DNA from: Bonia amplexicaulis
Taxonomy: Eukaryota > Streptophyta > Magnoliopsida > Poales > Poaceae
DNA length: 64,000 bases
Assembly: GCA_036346245.1 (NCBI GenBank)
Contig: CM070753.1
Location: forward strand, 7,635,858-7,699,857
Reading direction: 5' to 3'
The translations under genes were made by a program, and so were the position numbers. Shown here piece after piece: positions 45,481-56,445 of the stretch (position 1 is the first letter of the stretch; every line of letters begins with the position of its first letter). The notes under the pieces are model-generated. The model had not been told where the DNA came from, made no database searches, and saw only the letters and a program-made list of their open reading frames with translations.

Positions 45481-45588
45481 ACGTGTCCAGGAAATTAGAG
45501 GCAAAGGAATCTGGAATACGTGTCACAGACATGATGAAGGGATCTGATATGGCGCCAAATTTAAGGACAACGCGCGCGCGTACGTGTC
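45481..45588 (+). promoter_or_regulatory. Three ACGTGTC motifs upstream of the cysteine protease
   Basis: ACGTGTC occurs at 45481-45487, 45518-45524 and 45582-45588, that is about 125-230 bp before the start codon. ACGTGTC is the classic ABA-responsive (ABRE) core bound by bZIP factors. Regulation by ABA or drying is inference from the motif cluster. Confidence 0.5.
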
Positions 45589-45712
45589 GCGTCGCGCCGC
45601 GCTTCGCCGTCTGGAAGACAGGCGTCCTCCTCCCCCACCTGCATGGCTGCCACTTCGTCCTCACACTCCTCCCTTATTAACGGCGCCTCAGACCTCCCAA
45701 GAATCTCCCACC

Positions 45713-46983
45713 ATGGCTGCCCGGCTCGTCCTCCTCCTAGCACTCGTCCACGTCGCGCCGCCCCGCGGCGCCGGCGCGTTCGTCGACAGTGTCATCCAGC
45801 AGGTGACCAACACCAACAACGGCGCCGGGCCGGGGCTGCTCCCGGAGGCGCAGTTCGCGGCGTTCGTGCGGCGGCACGGGAGGGAGTACTCGGGCCCGGA
45901 GGAGTACGCACGGCGGCTGCGCGTGTTCGCGGCCAACCTGGCCCGCGCGGTGGCCCACCAGGCGCTCGACCCCACTGCGCGCCACGGGGTCACGCCCTTC
46001 TCCGACCTCACCCGGGAGGAGTTCGAGGCGCGCCTCACCGGCCTCGTCGGCGCGGGGGACGTCTACCGTCGCGTGCGGGGGGCGCCGGCCGCCGCGCCGG
46101 CCACGGAGGAGGAGGTGGCCGCGCTGCCCGCCAGCTTCGACTGGCGCGACAAGGGCGCCGTGACCGACGTCAAGATGCAGGTACGATGGTATGGTCACTC
46201 CGATTTCACGTACGCTTCGTGCGTTTTCACATCGTGCGTTTTCACAACAAAACTTGTGCGCAGGGCGTGTGCGGCTCGTGTTGGGCTTTCAGCACGACCG
46301 GCGCGGTGGAGGGCGCGAACTTCCTCGCGACGGGGAGGCTCCTCAACCTCAGCGAGCAGCAGCTGGTCGACTGCGACCACACGGTGTGGCTTCACGAATC
46401 TCTGGTCTTTCTTAACTTCATCTAGCTACTATTAGTTAACATTAGTATGTTGATTTGTTTGTCGAAGTGTGACGTGGTGGCGAAGAACGAGTGCAATAAC
46501 GGCTGCTCCGGCGGGCTCATGACGAACGCGTACGCGTACCTGATGAAGGCCGGCGGGCTGATGGAGCAGGGCGCGTACCCGTACACCGGCGCGCAGGGCC
46601 CTTGCCGGTTCGACAGGGACAAGGTCGCCGTTCGCGTCGCCAACTTCACTACCGTGCCCCTCAACGAGGACCAGATCCGGGCGGCGCTCGTCCGCCGCGG
46701 CCCCCTCGCGGTGGGCCTGAACGCGGCGTTCATGCAGACGTACGTGGGCGGGGTGTCGTGCCCGCTGATCTGCCCGCGGGCATGGCTGAACCACGGCGTG
46801 CTGCTCGTCGGCTACGGCGCGCGCGGCTTCTCGGCGCTGCGGCTCGGGTACCGGCCATACTGGGTGATCAAGAACTCGTGGGGGAGGCAGTGGGGCGAGC
46901 TCGGATACTACAGGCTCTGCCGCGGCCGCAACGTCTGCGGCGTCGACAGCATGGTCTCCGCCGTCGCCGTCGCGCCGCCGTGA
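45713..46983 (+). CDS. RD19/cathepsin F-like papain cysteine protease (3 exons)
   Basis: Exons 45713-46180, 46264-46383 and 46468-46983 join in frame to 367 residues. Introns of 83 and 84 bp have GT...AG ends; intron 1 carries a 15-bp tandem duplication near 46217. The ATG sits in a strong CCACCATGG context and precedes a signal peptide (MAARLVLLLALVHV). An in-frame ATG at 45584 would hide it. Residues about 45-105 form the I29-type inhibitory propeptide. The mature domain starts near LPASFDWRDKGAVTD. Catalytic residues: Cys162 in CGSCWAF, His305 in LNHGVLLVGYG, Asn332 in IKNSWG; the GCSGG motif is present. These proteases act in the vacuole or secretory route on proteins and are self-processed. 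Length and key residues are normal. The exons keep CAG/CTG triplets and GC-rich codons typical of grass genes. Confidence 0.92.
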
Positions 46984-47362
46984 TCAGTTCACTAGCTTAA
47001 GTATATCGATGGAATGTCTGGGGAATCTGTAGTAGCAGTACGTAGTTCCACTGGTTTAGTTTAGTGGAAGCTAGCGTTACCTGTATCTGCATGCGCGGGT
47101 GATACTAAACAACAGAAAGACCATATACGCGTGTAGTAGTACTGTAGCCATAAAAAAGATGCTGCTTTGCATTTAAAGAAGACAAAAATGCCTCTTAACT
47201 TCTCCATTTTCTGAAAAAAAATACGTGCTTTTGCTGCGATCCGACCACGATCGTCATGGTCATGGAAGCTCCTAACCTCTCACATCGTGTATGGGTGCTT
47301 TTCTGTCGCTCGTTCGCATCTGCAGCTTCTTCTGCACCTGCTTGTATACATAAGTAATTCTA
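46984..47362. other. 3' flank of the cysteine protease
   Basis: Probable 3' untranslated region followed by intergenic DNA. No clear AATAAA; AT-rich stretches near 47150-47220 could serve for polyadenylation. Nothing else is seen. Confidence 0.4.
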
Positions 47363-47606
47363 GGCCCTGTTCTTTTCAGCTTTTAAAAACTGTTTTTCGA
47401 CTTTTCTACAGTAACTAGCTTCTAAATAGAATATTTTTTTCAAGATAGAGTCTACTAGTTAATTGTAGTACATACTTTACTGACTTCATTTATATCAGCA
47501 AAAATCGCACATGAATTTCTGTCACTCTGTAATCTCTCGTACAAACAGCCCAAAAGTTACAAACCGCAGCCAAAAGCCACAAGCCGCAGCCAAAAAGAAC
47601 AGGCCC
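47363..47606. mobile_element. Tourist-like MITE, copy 2 (reverse orientation)
   Basis: 244 bp with ends GGCCCTGTTCTTTTC and AAAAAGAACAGGCCC, flanked by CTA and TTA, consistent with a TTA-type duplication. Its reverse complement aligns with the copies at 45236 and 48409 (GGCTGCGGCTTGTGGCTTTT and related interior). It lies about 380 bp after the protease stop codon. Confidence 0.75.
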
Positions 47607-48408
47607 TTAGTGTTCATGTAAGAAAGTTTTGTAGTCTGAAAAAGGTTTTGAAGAGACATTTTCTTAGTGTCATGGCAGTGATGCAAAAGCTTTCTAACCT
47701 CAAGTTGTTCATGCAGTTTTAGTTGGACTTGAATTTGATACCTTAGTGCATTTGCAAGTGGTATTTCTCTGATCCCATAAAAATTATAGAAATGGTTAAT
47801 TAAACCAAATGTTCACAAAAGCTCATGTGAAGAAGCACATGAATTGAGCCCAATTTAAGTGTGCAGGGGTGAAGCCCACTTTGATGTGCCTAGATAGCCA
47901 ACAGGACCCGAACCACAGGGGCTGGCCGGGTTGAAGCTGGTGGTTAACAAAAGGGGGAATTAATTAATGGGGATTGGTAAATATAACCTGGATGTTTTCT
48001 TTTAAATTATCATTTATATTTGTAACCATTAAATTAAAGATCTAATAGCCATGAATCCCCTCTCTCAAAAAAAATGTCCCTCCTAAAAAAGGTACTCTTT
48101 TAGTTTTAGTTTTGTATTTAGGATATGCCATGATCCCAATGTTATTGTGTTGTTTTAGCTTATCCTTCCCCCTCCTCTTTCTCTCTCTCCTTCTCTGTCC
48201 ATCCACCTCATCGGCGATGGCAAGGCAAGCTGGTCATTTCGCCGTTCCTTCCCCTTCCTCTCTCATTCTCTGTCCGTCCACCTCACCGGCGATGGCGAAG
48301 CATAATAGTTTCGATATGAACCCTACTGACAGGAAAAGAATGATGATGAAAGAATATATTCCCCTTGTCCTTGTGCTGTCACGAACTTCTCCGAAACCGA
48401 TGTCCTCA
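47607..48408. other. Intergenic DNA, no gene supported
   Basis: AT-rich to 48100, then a C/T-rich stretch 48165-48300 with an imperfect tandem duplication of TCTCTGTCC(A/G)TCCACCTC and CGGCGATGGC. The open frame at 48112-48447 spans it and ends in a MITE, so it is not taken as a gene. Confidence 0.45.
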
Positions 48409-48647
48409 GCCTGTTTGGCTGCGCTGTTGTTTATGACTTTTGGTTGAAATTTTTTAATTTTGGCTGTTTACTGTACAGATTACGGAGAGACAGATACTCA
48501 CTTGCGATTTTAGCTGATATAGATGTTGGGCTTTTAACGTGTAGATCGTTTAACTTATAGACCCCGTCTTGAGAAAATACTCTATTTGAAAGTTAGGTAC
48601 TGTAGCAAAAACCAAAAATCGCCAGCTTCGGAAGAAAAGAACATGCC
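48409..48647. mobile_element. Tourist-like MITE, copy 3
   Basis: Begins GCCTGTTTGGCTGCG and ends AAGAAAAGAACATGCC. Same orientation and interior as the copy at 45236. No clear target duplication survives. Confidence 0.65.
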
Positions 48648-49615
48648 TTGAAGCATCGTTCAAGTTCTTGATATACAACCAAACAGACCAAAAACATAGT
48701 GTATATGAATCTAAGATTGCTACGTTCTGTCGACAATAATAACAAGCATTCTGTTGATAGCAATAACAAGGGTTCCTTCATTCAATTCCTCATAAGTTCC
48801 TAGCTAAGCTGTACTTATAACTTACTAATCTTGTACTCTTTTGTGCTTTCATGAATGATTCTTCTATTTTCTGCTAAATTGATCACAATTCACAAGTCTT
48901 CAGGCTAAAGCAAAGAAGCGTAATTCCATTTGAGACAGCACCATTGTTTGCCACCTTCAGTAACATGCAGTTCCAGAAGATTGATTATGAAAGATGTGTT
49001 GTTTTGTTTCAGGATTGGTTCTTGTGTTACCTTATATTTGAATTTGAATTTTTATTTTAGTTTTTATTTATAAAATAGTCAGGTTGGACAGACCCTTCGT
49101 ACTTCTTTGCTTTGCCGATATCTTTTTTGCTTTCTTCGATTTTCCAACTCACAGATTGTTTTTATCACTCTTTTTTTAGTGGTACAAGACAAATATGCAC
49201 AATTCGAGCATACATCCACGTGCACGTTCTCTACACATGTTAGGATATTAATTAGAGGCCCTACAATCTCCAAAGCGTGGGTACATACTATTGCACTGAA
49301 CACGCATATGTATGTAAGACGTTGGGCCGGTAGGAGCGCATATGTATGTATGATCTCTTGCTCAGTTCTTAGTTTTGACCACTTCTAATCCATCTTCATG
49401 TTTTGATCTTGGTCCGACATGTGGGCCCTGTTAGTTTCGACCCAGGCGCACGCTGGGTCACCAAGGGATCTTGTGAACACGGATATCTTCTATTTCCTAT
49501 TAGCCCGTTCTATTTTGCGGCCCGTTAGTGCAACAAAACACAAAATGGGTTACTGGATCTAGGTCCATTTAGACTTGATGGGGCTGTTAATGGAGAGCAA
49601 ACAAAACACAAAATG
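48648..49615. other. Intergenic DNA, nothing recognised
   Basis: AT-rich sequence without a supported ORF or RNA gene. Short repeats such as TCTGTCGACAATAATAACA/TCTGTTGATAGCAATAACA near 48727-48770. Confidence 0.4.
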
Positions 49616-50224
49616 GCTTCTTGGGAGGAACACACACAAAATAGAGAGCAAATGCACAAAAACCCTCAAAGGGGCATGCAGCCCCCAACACCTATTTATA
49701 GCCCTTGGCTAACGGGTCTCCAACCCGTTACACCGGCTAAGCCCTAACGGAGCCCGCTCCCGCTTGTGCAGCTTCGCGAAATCACCATTTCGCCCCTCCT
49801 GCACCTTCCGGGAAGCTTCCGCGCTCCTTGTCATCCACAACTCGCAACCACCTCGAGTTCACGCCGTCTTCGACACATCCGACCGTTTTGACCTCGACAC
49901 CGCCTGTGTCTAGTCCGGTCACCCCGTGTCTCGCCACGACTCTGCCTCGACGTCCTGCAGTCAGCACATACAAGAAACACATCAAATAGCACCGCTCGAT
50001 ACACATAGGTATAATTAGCATCAAACTTACTCACGATGAAGTCCAAACCTGTCGAATCATCAGACTATGCAACCTAAGTCCATACGACCAAGTTTGACCA
50101 AGTTCGACCAAGCCCGTTACACCGCGCAACGCCAAGGTCCGAACCAACCACTTCAAACTCGACAATCCTAATCCGATGTCAATTACTCATCATACATACG
50201 AGACGACCTCCACATGGTCTCTCA
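49616..50224 (-). mobile_element. Sirevirus LTR fragment
   Basis: Reverse complement of the first about 600 bp of a Sirevirus LTR: its TG end is at 50224 (GGTCTCTCA) and it breaks off near 49616 just after the promoter. It contains TATTTATA (49693-49700) with the conserved AACGGG/CCCGTT arms, so its promoter points left toward the cysteine protease gene. Closest in sequence to the inverted LTR at 36390-38338. Confidence 0.8.
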
Positions 50225-50784
50225 ATTGTTAATGCTTGCTGGGTTTATACTGTTAATATTGTATTCCTACCATAATGTTCTAGGTTATCTTATTTTACAT
50301 GCCTTTAGGTTTGTTAGAATACTCTGTTAATAATGTTCTACGATTCATGCTTTTAAGAAATGTTTAGGGTTCATGCTTATATCGTTAGTAGGGGTAGTGG
50401 GAGATCATGTTGTAGACTTACGTTAAAATCATTAGCAGTCTCTTAAATACCAAAGCTTCTATGTTTAATCTTTTCGATATCATGATGCATTATTGGTATA
50501 GTTCCTTGTGTGAGTCATGACCGATATATCTTAATAAATATTAATTTGACAAATAATCACTTACCACATAATAAAACTTGATTGGGTGATAACTTTGTGT
50601 GAACTACATTATAATATCTCTTTAGGTTGATTACTATATCACTATCATCTTATCGTTATTCTACATCGCACTCATATCAGAAACTATGTCTTTCCATTTT
50701 CAACCCTAGCACATCTTTTCACTTCTCATAACTTTATTATAACCTTATCCACGCCATCTCTTAGTTACCTTATTTTTGTTCTAT
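50225..50784. other. AT-rich flank between LTR fragment and Gypsy-2
   Basis: No ORF, RNA gene or recognisable repeat end. Several TTCTA(C/G)G and TGTTAATA repeats give it a degenerate look. Confidence 0.4.
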
Positions 50785-50789
50785 ATAAT
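50785..50789 (+). repeat. Target site duplication of Gypsy-2, left copy
   Basis: ATAAT before TGTCGGACCC. ATAAT recurs at 63972-63976. Confidence 0.88.
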
Positions 50790-53700
50790 TGTCGGACCCG
50801 GATTTCGCAATCCAGACCCTGCTGTGTCTTACCGCATTATTCCCTGGATCAGTAGATAATTCACACAGATACATCGCCGAATCATTTCATACACGCGGAA
50901 TTCACAACAAGCCATAATAATATTACATTGCAAAAGTGAAGTTAGGCCTTCACAAAGTGCAGCGGATACAAATAGGGCCACGCAGGCCAAATATTTTCAT
51001 TACAAAAAGTCTAGCAGCGGAATATATACAAAGTAGGCCTTTAAACCACAAGCAGAGACTGAGGGCAAAAGTGGTCATACAAACATTCTAGGGCTCTAGA
51101 ATATCTGGATGAAACCACACCTTCGTCTAAATGCCTAAGGTTCTAAGTGCGCAATAAGCGTCCTAATTCCCGGCGCGGTCTTCTCCATCTGCAGCAGGTA
51201 CTTCCTCGAAGGCATATGGGTCTTGAGTTCCTGAATCTGGATGTTTGATATTGCGAGTGTGAGCACACTATCCACCGTGCTCAGCGAGTCAACACACAGA
51301 ATGCAGTAGGTAGTATGCAAGGCTTTTAACAAGGGAAGGCTCAAGTTGTTTTGTTTGCTGAAATATGCTTTTTTGAACTATGATACTAAAAATTCTCCTA
51401 GGACCTAGCCATTTGAAAGTTTAATCATGATACTCACTAACATCTACATTTTCTTTATCGAATCAGAGATCATCCACCATTACATGATCTCTGCTTCTCA
51501 TACCATACCTTCAGCGTATAGTCGCTTACATTACCACTGGGACGACACCCAGGACAACTCAAATAAGGGCCTTACTCTGCCTTCCCATACAGGCCTTTCT
51601 CTGCCCTTTTGTATAGATTTTGAAACGGAGCTATATCTAGTTTAGATCCCATGACTGCCCATAACCGTGGGCACGGCTATTCGAATAGTTCATGACTCTG
51701 CAGAGTGTGTACACTTTACCCACACGAGATAGATCTGCTCATTGCCCCACATGATTCCTTAGTCATGCAGTTGAGGAGACTACCACAAGGCTTTTACAGT
51801 GCATTTTCCTAGCAGAGTTGCGACCGCTAAGGTTTCCACTTCCTCCGGGTACGACCACCCTTCCAGAAGCCCCCTCTTGCGCCATCACGTCGGAGGATGT
51901 GGCCATCCCCTACCCGCCCGTGTTCACACCGACGCAACTCTTACAAGGTCAATGCAAATTAGTCGGCCCGCCTACACTTTGCCAAAGATATGGTTGTACT
52001 TGTTATATCGTGGAGATTATCACAAGATTCGGTCCTTAAGTGTTATCGGGCGGTTCTACCACAATCTCTTGTGCTATCACGGCACCACTTTATCACAAAT
52101 CTGTGCTATCACGGCACCATTCAACACTCCTGCCCTCAACCATCCGCCCAGATAATTAAGCATGTGAGGTTCTTTTGGATGAAACGTACACTTATACTAA
52201 CATAAACCAGTTATCATCACAATGACTGCCCAATACTTCTTCCTTTAGTTTGCAAGATATGCTAGGGTACTCTCATACCCTTGTTTATCTATAACAACTC
52301 TAATCATGCATTTATAATTATAGACTTAGTTTCAAAAGAGTCGTAGCAATATTACTTTTACTAGGGTGACAAGGATCACATAGCAAAAGTGTTGCAAAGG
52401 ACATATACTAAATCGGAGAATCATGGGTATATCTAAAAGCTGAAATTAACATGTATTGCCACATAGAATATAAGCATGCAATTTTATAACACTTGAACCA
52501 AATTACTTTATTGAAAACATAGGCTCAAAATGATCAAAGCATTGACTCGCCTTGGTTGCTGAGGTCCGGGTTTTGAACGTTAGATTCTATAGCAGCTGCA
52601 GCTTCCTCCTCTTGAGTCTCGAAAGTTACGTTTTAAATGCGCGAAAATTTAGATAAAAATATCACAACATTCAAATAACTCAAATGAAAATTTAAACAAG
52701 CTTCAAAAGTGTTGGTTCTGGTTTCATTAAGTAGCCCTTGATTTTAGATGAATTTAGAAATTGATTTCACTAAATTTGGAGCTAAAATGAACAAGTTATA
52801 CATATTTGAATACTTTCGGTTTGAAATAATTCTAAAATAATAAAATCGACGAGTGGGGCCCATCGGGCGAGACCGCACCGCAGCGGTGCCGACACGTGGG
52901 ACCCAGCGGAGGGCTCACGCCCGCTCCCGCTGCCCCGACAAGGCGGGGCCCGGAGGCGCGGCCGTCTGAGCCGGCGCCGCAGTGGGGCCGACTGTCGCCG
53001 ACGTTTTAAAGAATGGCTCAACCTCAGCGCTGCGTGAGCGGGGCTCGAACGCGCCGAGGGAGCCAAGGGGAAAGAGGGTGAGCGGCGGTGACCAACCCGC
53101 CGCGCTTTATCTCACCCTTAAGGATGATTTTCCCCTTAAGGGGTGCGAGGGTGGATGAGGCGCCCGAGGCCGGGAAGACGGTGGCCGTCGCCGGCGAGGG
53201 AAGCTCACCGAGGCTCGGGAGCTTCGTGAAATGCAAAGCTGGGCTCATGGCGTCTTTGGTGGTGGTGACGGGGAGGGCCGGGGGTCACCGGAGGTGGGTC
53301 GGCGACGAGCAGCAGCGGCGGCTCCGGGAGGGCTCACGGTGCCGGCGAGCTACGGCCGTCGGCGAGCTCGGGGGAGGCCGGCAACAGCTCGGCGATGGTC
53401 TGGAGATGGTGTGGGAGCAAAGGATCGAGCTCCCACAGTGAGGATCGGCCGAATTGCGGCGAGGCAGTCGGCCGGAGTTGAGGAAGAAGGTCATCGCCGC
53501 AATGGGTGGCTCTTAGGGCAATTGAGCCGGAAAACGCCGAGGGTGTCACACGACTGCTTGGCGCGACACGCCTTTATCGCCGGCCGAGGAAGGTGGCCAC
53601 GGTGAGCCCGCCATGACAGAGCGCGGCCGCATGGCAATGGTCGGGCGAACACGGGCGGCGGAAGGGGCGGCGGGGTTCGGGGCGACGTGGGGTCTTTTCC

Positions 53701-54462
53701 CATAACGCTGTCCCTCTCGGGGTCTCCACCGCAGGGCGTAGCACGCTGGAGGAGGAGGAAAGGAGATGTGCCTCTGCAAGCGGGGCCCGCTTGCGAGAGA
53801 GAGAGAGAGAGAGAGCACGGGAGAGGCGACCGCGCGGGTGGCCGAGATGGCGCCCGGGAGGGACGTGGCGCCATCCGGACCGAACACGCGTCGACCCGAG
53901 AGAGGGGGAGGGCGGATCCGGGGGCGACGTGGGCGGATCCAGCCCGTCCACGCGTCGGCCGGGGGTTCGCGGGGTTTTATTTTTGATTTTTGATTTTCCA
54001 GAAATGCGGGAGGGCTTAATATAGTCCGGAAAAATATAAAATTACTTCCAAAAATTCTAGAAAAATTCACAGAAATTCCCAGACATATTTTTGGTTTAAC
54101 AAAATTAATTCCCACAGAGATGACCATTTTATTTACAAACTATGGGCTTATAATGGAACCTTTTTCTCTTTCTTTTTATTTTTCTCCTCTTTTCTTTTAT
54201 AAGATTTGTGATATTACTATTTTGTGTACAAGTACTCTTTTGATACAGTGACCAACTTATTTATGCTACCTTTGCAAATCTTTCTCATGGATCATCTTTT
54301 CAGATTCGAATTCAAATTTAGAAATTGCTATTAATTAAACAGGTGGTCTTTCCCGCAAAGTTCTTCAGGAGAACACTTTCATAACCCCACTCAACACAAT
54401 ATTCTACAAAAATATTCTACGCACTCTGTTATACAGATCCTTTGAGTTTTCAGGATGTTACA
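50790..54462 (-). mobile_element. 3' LTR of Gypsy-2
   Basis: Plus-strand ends TGTCGGACCC and GGATGTTACA. The AT-rich two thirds match the partner LTR almost perfectly. 52850-53990 is GC-rich, with a GA run near 53800-53816, and shows many small indels against the partner. GC-rich ORFs here (53231-54127) are compositional and not genes. Confidence 0.93.
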
Positions 54463-54482
54463 AACCTACCCCCCTAAAAAGA
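54463..54482 (-). promoter_or_regulatory. Polypurine tract of Gypsy-2
   Basis: On the minus strand TTTTTAGGGGGGTAGGTT directly precedes the LTR start TGTAACATCC, as in Gypsy-1. Confidence 0.88.
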
Positions 54483-54502
54483 ATCTCGACCCCGAGATTT
54501 GG

Positions 54503-55219
54503 TTAGCTAAGAAACAAAGCTGGGTAATCCTTGCGCAGCTGATCTTCACGCTCCCAAATGGCTTCTTTCTTTGAATGGTGACTCCACTGCACTCTGCACA
54601 AGCGAATGGATTGAGTCCTGGTTTTCTTCTCCACGGTGTCCAAAATTTTGATGGGTCGTTCTTTGTAAGTTAAGTCCTCCTCGAGCTCGATTGCTTCAAG
54701 TGGGGCTTGGTCTTCTGGCACTCGCAAGCACTTCTTTAGCTGGGATACATGGAAGATGTCGTGAACTTCAGACATGCTTGGGGGTAAAGCTAGTTGGTAT
54801 GCAACCTCTCCTTTCTTGGCTAAAATAGGGAAAGGCCCAACATAGCGCGGGGTGAGCTTGCCTTTGACCTTAAACCTCTTGACTCCCCGCAAGGGTGACA
54901 CCTTCAAGTACACGTGATCTCCAACTTTAAAACTTAGGGGCCTCCTCCTCCTATCAGCGTAGCTCTTCTGCCTGGATTGGGCTGCCAACAACCGGTCCCT
55001 AATCAGACGAACTTTTTCTTCTGCTTGTCTTAGGGTTTCGGGGCCAAACACATAGTTTTCACCCACTTCGGACCAATGGAGTGGGGTCCACATTTTCGCC
55101 ATATAGAGCTTCAAAGGGGACATCTTCAGTCGGATCGGTAATCGTTGTTGTAGGCAAACTCGGCATAGGCGACATTTATCCCATTCCTTCGAGAAGTCCA
55201 GAGCACATGCCCGGAGCAT
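54503..55219 (-). pseudogene. Gypsy-2 integrase C-terminal part with chromodomain
   Basis: 238 open codons: a frameshifted first 30 residues, then SPLKLYMAKMWTPLHW, the SRQKSYADRRRRPLSFKVGD segment, the GPY/F module (YVGPFPIL), VHDIFHVSQLKKCL and a chromodomain-like end (IRLCRVQWSHHSKKEAIWERED...YPALF). The chromodomain stands at the very C-terminus, the layout that defines chromoviruses. The upstream core (about 55220-55470) is broken. Confidence 0.88.
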
Positions 55220-56445
55220 ATCTTCTAATATTTGATTTACTCTCTCCGTTTGCCCATCGGTTTGAGGATGGTAAGCAGTGCTGAAATCTAAATGGGTACC
55301 CAGAGCTTCATGCAGGCTTGCCCAAAAATGCGAGGTAAACTGGGAACCTCGATCTGAAACAATCCGCTTGGGTATGCCATGTAGGCACTGTCTGGGACAT
55401 GTACTGACTCACTAACTTATCTCCCTTGTACGTTGTTTTGACAGGAATGAAGTGGGCAACTTTGGTCAATCTATCAATGATGACCCGATCGAGTCACATC
55501 CGACTTCGTTATGGAATCCGTGATAAAGTCCATACCAACTTCCTCCCATTTCCATTGGGGTATTTGCAGAGGCTGTAGTAGTCCTGCCGGCCTTTGGTGC
55601 TCGGCCTTTACTCTCTGACAGACATCACAGCAGGCGACGTGCTCAGCAATGTCTCTTTTCATGCCTGGCCACCAGTAGTATTGCTTCATGTCTTGGTACA
55701 TTTTAGTACTACCAGGATGAAGGGAATAAGCGGAGCTATGCGCTTCCCGCAGCATTAGGTTCCTAAGATCCTTTTGAGGGGGTACAAAAGTACGATTTCC
55801 ATACTTTAAAATTCCTTGGTGATCCAGATTCATTTTAGGGGCTTTCCCTTCTCCCATTGATTTCTTCCACTTCATCACAGCTGGGTCCCCCTTTTGTGCA
55901 GCTTCTATCATTTCTTCAATACTTGTTTGTTCTTCAAAGGCGGTCAGGGCTCCTTCTTCTACAATCCCTAGGTTCAGGGCCGTTAGCTCTTTATATAATT
56001 CAGGTTGGTGCTCCCGAGCCATAAGGTGATTGCAGTAGGCCTTCCGACTCAGAGCGTCTGCCACTACGTTAGCTTTTCCAGGGTGGTAGTGGACACTCAG
56101 GTCATAATCTTTAATCAACTCCAGCCACCTTCTTTGCCTCAAATTAAGATGCGATTGGGTGAAGAAATACTTGAGGCTCTTGTGGTCTGTGTAGATATTA
56201 CAATGATTGCCAATAAGATAGTGCCTCCAGATCTTCAGGGCATGAACTACGGAAGCTAATTCCAGGTCATGGGTTGGGTAGTTGGCTTCGTGAGGGCGAA
56301 GTTGCCTGGATGCATACGCCACAACTTTGCCTTCTTGCATAAGCACACCCCCAAGCCCTTGATGAGACGCATCGCAGTATACTTCAAAGTCTCGACGCAC
56401 ATCGGGCAGAACTAGCACTGGGGTGGTAGTCAACCTCTTCTTCAA
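55220..56445 (-). pseudogene. Gypsy-2 RNase H and integrase N-terminal part
   Basis: Open from 56445 to 55474: RNase H (VYCDASHQGLGGVLMQEGK, TDHKSLKYFFTQ, HPGKANVVADALSRKA), a tether, then the integrase HHCC region (H...H...CDVCQRVK near 55620) and the first catalytic block (VGMDFIT near 55525). The frame is lost at about 55500. The SDRG.QF and ERVNQ blocks can be traced at about 55350 and 55240 in other frames. The best-preserved stretch of pol in this element. Confidence 0.88.

Noticed and set aside
45584..45712. Upstream in-frame ATG of the cysteine protease
   Set aside because: Would bury the clear signal peptide behind 43 Arg/Pro-rich residues; the ATG at 45713 has a strong CCACCATGG context.
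48112..48447. 111-codon ORF with a possible MAKHNSF start
   Set aside because: Low-complexity Ser/Leu start, runs into a MITE, no domain, no supporting splice or homology signal.
53231..54127. Several long ORFs in the GC-rich part of the Gypsy-2 LTR (also 62430-63636)
   Set aside because: Arg/Pro/Gly/Ala-rich on both strands, compositional, and frames are not conserved between the two LTR copies.
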